Below, in pieces: positions 56,501 to 64,000 of a DNA stretch of 64,000 nucleotides. Source of the stretch: Aptenodytes patagonicus. Lineage: Eukaryota; Chordata; Aves; Sphenisciformes; Spheniscidae. The stretch is from contig NC_134970.1 in assembly GCF_965638725.1 (NCBI RefSeq), forward strand, positions 3,539,001 through 3,603,000. The letters are read 5' to 3'. Numbering within the stretch: position 1 is the first letter of the stretch; each line of letters opens with the position of its first letter. The notes beneath the pieces were generated by a model. That model was not told the DNA's origin. It did no database searches and worked only from the letters and a program-made list of their open reading frames with translations. The translations under genes and the position numbers were made by a program.

Positions 56501-59500
56501 CGAGGGAGGAGGGACGCCAGGGAGCGATGTCCCCTGTCTTTGGGAGGTGGCCAGGGGAAGGCATGGGACCATCCATCAGTGAAGGCACTTGGGAACCCAC
56601 CCAGAGGCAGGTTGGACGGGCTGGTCTGCAGGTCCCTGGTGGCCCCGTGACTCGGCGTGAGGGACTGGCAGCCGCTCATCTTCAAACTGGGCGAGCTGGA
56701 GGCACTGGGGAGGTCGGAACCTTTGGGTTTGGCCGTCAGGTTCAGTGGCTGCGAGGTCTCCTGCGGCGGAGGGGGCGGGCGGTGAAGTGCAGCCCCCGCA
56801 GCACCTCAGCCCCAGGGGGTGGAGGTGCTTTGGGGCTGTACCTGCATTTGGAGGTGGCCCGAGCCGGTGGGTCTCTTCAGCGTGGGAGGAGGGGGGCTGT
56901 GCAGCAGCTGCACCGGGTAATCCACTGCGGGGAGCAGAGGGAGAGGGGTTGGGGGAGAAGGCCACCCCGCAGGGCTGGGGCAGCCCCGGGGGACCCCGCT
57001 CACCTGGTTTGCAGGGGATGGGCTGGATGGGCAGCGCTAACTGGGAGTCGGGAGTGACGGGGAGAGGCTGGTGGCTGGGGGTGAAGGCGGGAATCATGAC
57101 GTAGGGCATGTTGACCTGCTGGAGGGAAGAGGGGGAGAGAAGCAGAGAGACCAGATAACCGCCGCGGGACACTGCAGGCAGGTGCCATCCCCTTGCCCTG
57201 GGGGGGGAACACAAGCCCGGCACACGAGGGGGCTGCAATCACCCAGCACGGGAAGGGGGACACGGGGAGGTGTCCCCCGCCTTTACCTGGATCTGTTGCT
57301 GCAGCAGGTTGATTTTGTGCTGCTGCTGGATGAGCTGCTGCTGCTGCTTGGCGATCTGGCAGAGGTGAGACAGTGGGGCTCAGCGGCATCAACGGCAGCG
57401 CCAAGCTGGCCCCGGCAGGGCTATGGCCCGGCATGAGCTGCCCAACACCAGCAAAACGGAGACGAGGGGTCTGCAGAGGGTCCCGAGGGCCGTGGGGGGG
57501 GGGGAGGGCAGGCAGGGGGTGGCTGAGCTGCCCCTGAGCCACCTCCCGGGGCATGGGGAGAGAAACGGGCTGGGAGGGATGGTGTCACCCCCACGCTGGG
57601 GTGTGCCGGGACTGTGACCCCTGCCCTTAGCACTGTATGGGCCACCAGAGAGGGAAAAATAGGTGTCCAAAGAGCAAAGAGAGCACAGCCAGGAAGGACC
57701 CAGTGTGGTTTAATTATTTTAAGGAGTGCAATTCCCATTTCCTTTGACCCTCCTCCTCCTGGCACCAGGGAGCAAGACAGGGAGTCTTTGGGATGGGGAC
57801 AGAAAACGGGACGGTTTCTGGGCAGACAGAGAAGTCCTGCTGCCCCCGACGCCAAAGCCACCTCGCTACCACTCCTAGGGGGACCCTGTCCTGGTCCTGC
57901 CCCTGCGGCCAGCAGGTCCCAAAGGGATCCCCAAAGGGAGGGATGGTCCCTGGCAAACACTTCCCCCAAGCAGGCTGCCCACGGGGACCCGAACCCACCT
58001 GCTCTTGCTGCTGCCGCGCCAGCTCCATCTGCTGCTGCTGCTTCTCGAAGAGCATTGCGGCCATGTTCTTCTGCTCTGAGTGGGCCGTCAGGAGCTGGTC
58101 CCGCAGCGTGGACAGCTGGTTGATCATGACTAGTAACTGGAGCTCCTTCTCCGCCAGGCTCTCCTGGGTTCCTGGAAGAAACCAAGCAGCTGTGGGTCAG
58201 GGGCTTGGGGAGGGTGAACAGCATCACCACCACCGTTGGGTGCTGGTGGGCGACGCATGGCCAGGGGATGGCTAACACGCGGGGGGCATAAGAACCCCCC
58301 GTGCGCTGAACCACCCCCTCTGTGCAGTCAGAGGCAAGCTTTCATCAAGGATGCTCACCCCCCCCCCCCCCCCCCCAAATAAAATTAATGTTTTGGTTAA
58401 AAAAGTACAAATCCCTATTAAATACACACACTTGCAGGCACATCTCCCTTCCTGCTAAGGTGGGAAATTCGGTGTTTCCAGCCCAGGCTGCCTGGACACA
58501 GGGCACAGGAGGGAGGACGGCGGAGGTGGGTGGCCGGGGGGAGACCTCACCTTTCACTTCCTTGGACTCGGCGGTGTTTCGGCCCAGCAGCCGCTCCTTC
58601 CAGTCGCTGGACAGTAACTTCTCAATGGTTGGCATCACTGCCCACGCCGGCAGGCACCGGGGTCAGCAGGACAATGGGAGGGAGAGGACAGCCAGGTGAG
58701 CACAGCCCTAGGCTGCGCGCCACGGCACGGGGTGGCTCTTCCCATCCCGCAGCTTTGCAAAAACAATGAGGAGCCCGAAGGGAGTGGGGTGGGTCCCAGA
58801 GGCCACTCAGAAACTTTTCTTACCCTCCTTCAAGTTCCTGTTGAAGTCCAGCTTCTCCTGGCCGCTGACGGCCAGCTCGAAGGCAGAGCGCCTGGGCTCC
58901 AGCGCATCGCCGGCGGGCGAGCGGGACTCCTGCGACACACACAGCATTACTCAGCACCCACTGCCGCGGAGGGGGACGTCCCCAGGCCTCCAAGCAGGAG
59001 ATGCTGGGCCGGTGGGATGCTCGGAGCCGGCCCTGCCCAGCTGACTGCTGGACCACACTCTGCCAGGCACATTCCCCCTAGCCCAGCTTGAGAGCATCTC
59101 TGCTCTTCATGCCGCAAAGACTTGTTTGCTGGAGGTTTCTACTATTTATTTAGACTTCCCGGCTCCTCTGAGCCCCGTCCCCCGCCCCAGGAGGCAGTGC
59201 AGGGAGCAGGAGGACTGAGGCTGCTGGTCAGGGGGAGAGAAAACCCAAGAGCAATTAAAAAGGGAGGCTGAAGGGATGGAGCACATCTGGAGGTGCCCGC
59301 AGGGGGGCTCCACGCCGAAGGCAAAGCACTCAAATCCCAGGGCTGACCTGAGAGCATCAACAACAGCCAGAAAGACTTGGGGGACACTCAGGTTTCAGCT
59401 TCGTTTCCTTGGGATGAGGAACAACCACCCATGGAAACAACCACCCCCCCTCTGCTGGGGGATGAGGCCAGGTCCAGAGCGGGGATGGCCGCAAAGCTCT

Positions 59501-59757
59501 GCCAGCCCGGCGGGACCCCAGCCAGGACCAGTGTTTCTCACAGCCGTGGGACCCACCTGCGGCAGGGCCTGGGGATCGGTGCCCTCCCTCGGCGGTGGCC
59601 CCGGCGGGTCGTTGGGACGCGACTCGGTGCTGGGGGCAGCCCCCGGCGGGGACTCGTAGCCGCCCTCCTTCTTCTCCTCTGTCTTGATGGTGCAGTTCAC
59701 CATGCTGCCCGCTCCATCGAGCTCCAGGTGGGGAGAAACGGGGCTCCTCATGGACAT
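53532..59757 (-). CDS. SOX13: SOX13, SoxD-group HMG-box transcription factor
   Basis: Coding exons in transcript order: 59757-59557, 58929-58824, 58637-58551, 58171-57999, 57355-57287, 57118-57004, 56924-56842, 56760-56601, 56359-56250, 56122-56026, 55940-55797, 54151-53935, 53804-53532. About 611 residues (human 622). SOX13 is a nuclear protein that dimerises and binds AACAAT-type sites. Parts: N-terminal sumoylation-type IKTE (24-27); leucine zipper and coiled coil (about 137-190, [18 protein letters not shown]) running into a Gln-rich stretch; PLNLTAK, similar to a CtBP-binding motif; an HMG box (from about residue 413, [19 protein letters not shown], continuing in [16 protein letters not shown]) split across two exons as in all SoxD genes; and an acidic tail ending DGELVVLTD. 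All junctions are GT-AG with matching phases. The one fault is a single-base slip in the last exon, at the six-G run 53726-53731. The acceptor just before the ATG (59759-59760) shows that the 5' UTR starts further upstream. Confidence 0.95.
53726..53731 (-). other. SOX13: Single-base frame slip in SOX13 last exon (homopolymer)
   Basis: On the coding strand the frame from the acceptor reads [17 protein letters not shown] and then meets TGA, while the conserved tail [15 protein letters not shown] lies one base out of frame. The change of frame falls exactly at a run of six Cs (G6 on the plus strand); seven would restore continuity. Both sides are strongly conserved with human, so sequencing or assembly error is more likely than a real mutation. 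Confidence 0.85.
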
Positions 59758-61113
59758 CCTACGGGGTGGCAGGGCCGTCAGCAGAGCCATCGGGCACCCC
59801 CTGGCCACGGGCACCCCTTTTCCCAGCCGTGCCCCATACTGGGGTGCCCCATGCTGCTGGTTTTCCAGGGGCAACGGTCTCGCCTTTCACCATGGCTTGG
59901 TGAAGCTGAGCCCTGGTTCCTGGCTTCTTGAGCTTGGGTTTTTGCAGATTTGGGGCTCAATGGCCAGGAGCTCCGAGGGAAACAAGCCCAACACACCTTT
60001 TTTGCTCCTGGCCCCAAAGAAAGCCCACCTAGAAGTGTGGGATTTAGGGCCAATATGAGCACGTGCAATATGATCTGCAGCCTGGCAGAGAGCAACCCAA
60101 GGCTCACTGCAACAGAAACCCGTGCCGGACCCGAGCCAGCACCCCAGGGGTCCCCGGCTCTTGGCTCACAAGCTGCCCCCCCCCCTGCACCGCCCCAGAA
60201 GCCGTGCCTAGAAAGCCGGCAGGGCAGCAGGCAGGTTTCCCGCTCCGACGGGAAATGGAAATCCTGGCCCCGCCGAACAATGGCTGGGAAGGCCACCAGA
60301 ATCGCTCCTCCGGGAGTCCCCGGCACAGCACAGAGCGGGGACCGGCCGAGCCCCAGCCAGGGCAAGGGGCCGGCCCCGGGGAACGGCTCTCCCCGACTTC
60401 ACCAGCATGGCAGCGGGTGCCGGTCCAACTCCCGGTGCTGCCAGCCGCTCAGCCAGGCACCGCAGAAGTGACCACGAGCTATTACGGGGGATGAGCTGTA
60501 TAACCCCAGGGGACCCCAAGCATGACCAGAGCCGGTATTTTCAATGGCATCTGCCCCAAACAACATGTCACAGACACGTCCCTCGCAAAGTCCCAGCTCT
60601 GCTGCAGCCTCCAGCAGTGCCAGGGCTGCATCCCCGAGCCGAGTGCCGGGCACGCCGGGAGCTCACCGCGCCTTCGCCGCAAAGGGATCAGCCGTGCGCA
60701 AGGGGCAGTGCCCGCCTGCAGCCGTGCTCGCAGGGATCTGCCTTCTTGGGGCCACCAACCCTCATGCTGCACAGCAAGAATGGGAGCAAATATTACCCTC
60801 CCGAAGCTCGACTTTCAGGGATTAATAATGGGAAAAGGAGGCCATTAAGGAAGGGATTTACACCGGCCGCTGCCAGGAGCCAGGTTGCGGGACCACAGGG
60901 GCTGGTGAGGTGGGAAGGGGCCGTGGTGGGATCCCACCCGGGCTCTGGCACCCCACAACTGGGACCCCCAAGCTCTGCTCCCTCTCACCTCCCCACATCC
61001 CGATGGTTCATCGGGACACACACCCCCCCCGAAATCAGGGCTGGGGGTGCGGGCTGGGGGTGCGGGCCAGGGTGGGGGGGGGCTGAGCCGGGCTGCCCGA
61101 CTCGGGGCAGCAA

Positions 61114-61330
61114 TTACGTAACAAACAAAGCCCAGCTCAAGCTGCGAATTAATCAAACCACTGAAAATAAAACCTTCCTCTCAGGAACTTCAAACAAAAG
61201 AAACGAAAACAACAAGGCCGGCTGGGTAATGAAAAGCCAGGGCTGTGAATAGGGGACAAAAGGAAGTGGAACAATAGGGTGTTGGACAAAAGCAATAAAG
61301 TAAAGGGAAGTGTGACAGCTCCACAATAGG
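61114..61330. promoter_or_regulatory. Cluster of SOX/HMG-type motifs with a D-box
   Basis: Within about 215 bases: a perfect palindromic TTACGTAA (61114-61121, PAR-bZIP D-box or C/EBP site), ACAAAG (61125-61130), AACAAAAG (61193-61200), AACAAGG (61210-61216), AACAATAGG (61270-61278), GACAAAAG (61285-61292) and ACAATAGG (61323-61330). The AACAAT core is the usual Sox site. All lie on one strand in an AT-rich island. Confidence 0.4.
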
Positions 61331-62079
61331 GCACTGTGCGCGCCAGCCTTTCTGATCTTAGCGGGGCTTTTTTTAATCTCAGTTCCCTTGCCCTCCACTG
61401 AACAAACCATCGCACTCGCCGGGCCGGCGGGCTTCCTCCCGGCGTCGGCATCGCCCGGTATTTGCCGCATCCTGCGGCACCGCCCGTGTCGGCCCTTCCT
61501 GCCCCCAGCTCACCTTGGCCAGCCCGGCGGCAGGGAGGGTGACCCAGGCACGGCCAGCGCCTGCCCGAAAACCCATCGCCTGCCTTCGACACGCCTCGGC
61601 CGGGGAGGAACCGGACACGCTTGGCAGCGGCGTGGTGGTGGCAGGCAGCCAGCGAGAAGCCGTGCCCAGGGCTCTGCCGGCTCCGACGACCCGCAGAGGT
61701 AGGATTTGCCCTGCGAGGCTGCCCCAGAGCCCATGCTCCCGATGTGCTACAGGTGGAGAAACTGAGGCATGAATGCACCACAGCTGCAGCACCTTGCCCT
61801 GGGTGCTTTCTTAACTCGGGACCTGCAGGTGTGGGTGCACAGCCACTCCCTCATTGCAGGCTTTTTGGGTTTTTTAAAGGAAAAAAAAAAAAAAACCCAA
61901 CCCTGCTCGGTGCATCCCTGCCACAGGTCTGCCCTCCCTCCCTGCGGCTGGGATGCTGCCCAGGTGCCCAGGCAATGGGGCGGCAGCAGCAACGCTGCAG
62001 CACAGAGCGATGCCTTCGATGCCTTTGGTTTGCGATGTGCACAAAAGCAATGTCCCACTCCTCCGGCAGGTCACATTTC

Positions 62080-62400
62080 TATTGCACTTAACTTCCTAGT
62101 GCCACTGGAAGTTTACTCTTAAAATGGGGCCGGTACTTTACTAGGGGTCTGTTTGAAAGGGGCCTCATTGTGGGTTTATTATATGGTTTGCCGAACAAAA
62201 AAAAATAAAGAGAAGAAAAGGGAGAAAATGGAGCCATTATCTTGTTACAGGGCTGGTTCCCGCGGCAGCCCTGTGCTGCGGGCTCAGGTGCTGGGCTCCG
62301 GGGCTGCCTGTGGCAGACAATAGGGACGGGAACAATTGCCTTGGCACAGGGAGTGTAACAGATCTTCGCCTTTAATGTTTCCCATTTAATGCAGGGTGGA
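62080..62400. other. AT-rich block upstream of SOX13, possible conserved element
   Basis: Markedly AT-richer than its flanks. It has a run of nine As before TAAAGAGAAGAAAAGGGAG (about 62198-62225) and no coding frame. Composition alone suggests a regulatory element. Confidence 0.3.
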
Positions 62401-63401
62401 GGGGAAGGGAGGGAATGGCGTTGGGTTGCGAAGTGCCAGCCTGGAGGGCCAAAATGGACCTTATGGGGTCCTCGGTGGGGGACCAGGGACCCATGGGGCT
62501 GCTTCCTCCCGGCACGGCATTTTGGGGAGCACGAGGGGGGGCTCATCTCACAAGCACTGAAGCCCTAAAATGCCCGTACTGCGCAGGCATCAATGTGCTC
62601 ACCTTGCCTCCAAGCTCCAGCCCAGCAAGTCCAAGGGCTGAGATTTTCGGGATGGCGACAGCTTTTCTTTCTCCATTCGTACCCCCGAACGGCACGTCCT
62701 GCAATTCTCCCCGTGACCGTGCCACCCTTCCTGCCTGCCAGCCGATCCTATCTGCCCCATTTGTGTTGCAAAAGGCCGGGAGGGCCGAGGCGCCAGCAAG
62801 CCCCCACCCTGCACGGCACCACGGCAGCTTGGGGAGCGGTGACAAAATGCCGAGACACCCCCCCCCCCCCGGCACCCAGAGCCTCTTCCCGGTCGCTTGT
62901 GCAGGCTCTGGCTTTGCAGAGAAGGGGGCCGCCAGCATCGCCCCACCGGCACAAAGCAGCAAGGAGAAGAAAAGCCGAAAAGCTGCCCGGCAAAGGCGTG
63001 GTGCCGGCTGGACCAGGCTTTCTCCCCGCAGCAGATCCTGCCTGTAGTTGTAAGAAAAGGGTTTCTGCTCACAGGGTGGCTGGAGCGGGAGGCCGGCAGG
63101 CGAGAATGCCTGAAGGCAGGGGGGCGTCTGCCCGTAGCTCGGGCAGGGATGAAGCAGGCGCCGAGGTTCCGTGAAACCCAAGCTCTTTGCAAAAACACCG
63201 GCGAGCGCAGGAGGCCAGAAAGCCACAAACACGCAAAGACAAACACGCAGTGTCTCCCGCGCTGCCAGGGCACGAGGAAGAGCCGCAGCGCTGCTCCGCT
63301 CGGGGCAGCGGCACTGCGGCACGCCACCTTCGCCAGTCCTGGGAGAGGATGCGAGTGCGGGGATGGTCCCGCACCCCTGCCCTGTGCCGCAGCACGCCTG
63401 C

Positions 63402-63468
63402 CTCGGGGCTGATCCTGCCCATTGACTCGGGGCTAATCCTGCCCCTCGACTCGGGGCTGATCCCACCC
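63402..63468 (+). repeat. 24-bp tandem repeat
   Basis: Units at 63402-63425, 63426-63449 and a partial one at 63450-63468, all starting CTCGGGGCT followed by GATCC or AATCC. A short minisatellite; the repeated peptide it encodes on the minus strand is a by-product. Confidence 0.85.
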
Positions 63469-64000
63469 TGGGGGTCTGCGGTGCAGAGGGTTCCCGCATA
63501 AGGGGGACTGAGGGAGAGTGCCCAGCGGTTGTCGAGAGAGCCCAGGTTTATGGGCTGGCCTTGCCCCCGCCTGCCCATCAGGTTGACCGGGGCAGCAGGG
63601 GAGGCTACAGGGGCTTTTGTTTTCCCCTCTCTCCCCAGTTACAGCAGAAAGCTATCAGTTCACGGGTTACGGCGGATTCTTCCCTTCAGGAGCACAGCGT
63701 GGTACCCAGCCACCCCGAAACAAATCCACCCATCCCGAGCAGCACGCAGCCACTCACCCCGCGGCCGCATCCTGCCGCCACGGCCCACGTAACCAACCCA
63801 GCCGGGGGAGAATCACACAGGGCAAAAACCCGAGGGGGAAGACACAGCAACGCCACCGAGAGCCGTGGCGGTGCAACGCCACCGCCGTGCACACACCAGC
63901 CACGTGCAGCATTCGCAGCCCCCGGCACACCCTCGAGAGAGGGCAGAGGAAAAAATAAGACACACACAAATGTTTTCTTCTTCCAAGCAGGGCCAGAGGA

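Larger units (their letters stand above)
59758..64000 (-). other. SOX13 5' intron or upstream region
   Basis: No coding exon found. GC-rich stretches alternate with AT-richer blocks at about 61110-61390 and 62080-62400, which look like conserved non-coding elements. No 5' UTR exon could be assigned; in human it lies tens of kb away. Open frames here have GC-driven composition and no family resemblance. Confidence 0.5.

Noticed and set aside
62543-63499. 318-codon minus-strand open frame upstream of SOX13
   Set aside because: It includes the 24-bp repeat translated as SPES/RIS repeats and has no domain, and another long frame overlaps it on the opposite strand; a GC artefact.
1-64000. Search for CR1 LINE 3' ends, tRNA genes and retroviral or LTR fossils
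   Set aside because: I saw no CR1-type ATTCTATGA-like tail, no tRNA cloverleaf with A and B boxes, and no reverse transcriptase, Gag or Env-like frame. Short or very old copies could be missed by eye.

Overview
This is vertebrate nuclear DNA: split genes with GT-AG introns and AATAAA-type poly(A) signals. The high GC content, short introns and near absence of interspersed repeats point to a bird, probably a gene-dense microchromosome; this is inferred from composition, and the species cannot be named. Five protein-coding genes were found by reading exons across the splice sites and comparing the products with families known from memory.

Layout: PLEKHA6 (+), coding 1900-22082 in 26 exons, with a long AT-rich 3' UTR; GOLT1A (+), 25933-27431, 5 exons; a 5.7-kb gene-free gap with a minisatellite and some regulatory-looking motifs; REN, renin (+), 33517-38292, 9 exons behind a clear TATA box; ETNK2, ethanolamine kinase 2 (+), 41604-49841, 8 exons, starting in a CpG island; and SOX13 (-), 53532-59757, 13 coding exons, with its 5' intron or upstream region filling the rest of the window. 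The human order on 1q32.1 is SOX13-ETNK2-REN-KISS1-GOLT1A-PLEKHA6, so the block is conserved apart from KISS1, which I could not find between GOLT1A and REN.

The genes do not form an operon or one pathway. PLEKHA6 is a junctional PH-domain adaptor, GOLT1A a Golgi membrane protein, REN the aspartyl protease that starts the angiotensin cascade, ETNK2 the first enzyme of the CDP-ethanolamine route, and SOX13 a SoxD transcription factor. ETNK2 and SOX13 converge, and their 3' UTRs may meet or overlap.

All five genes read as intact, with matching phases at every junction, except for one single-base slip in a six-base homopolymer in the last SOX13 exon, which looks like an assembly error. Points worth a second look are nested splice choices in PLEKHA6 (including one inside the PH domain), the missing KISS1, a MEF2/CArG motif cluster in ETNK2 intron 1, and a SOX-motif cluster upstream of the SOX13 coding exons. 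No RNA gene, CRISPR array, intact transposon or retroviral fossil was recognised.
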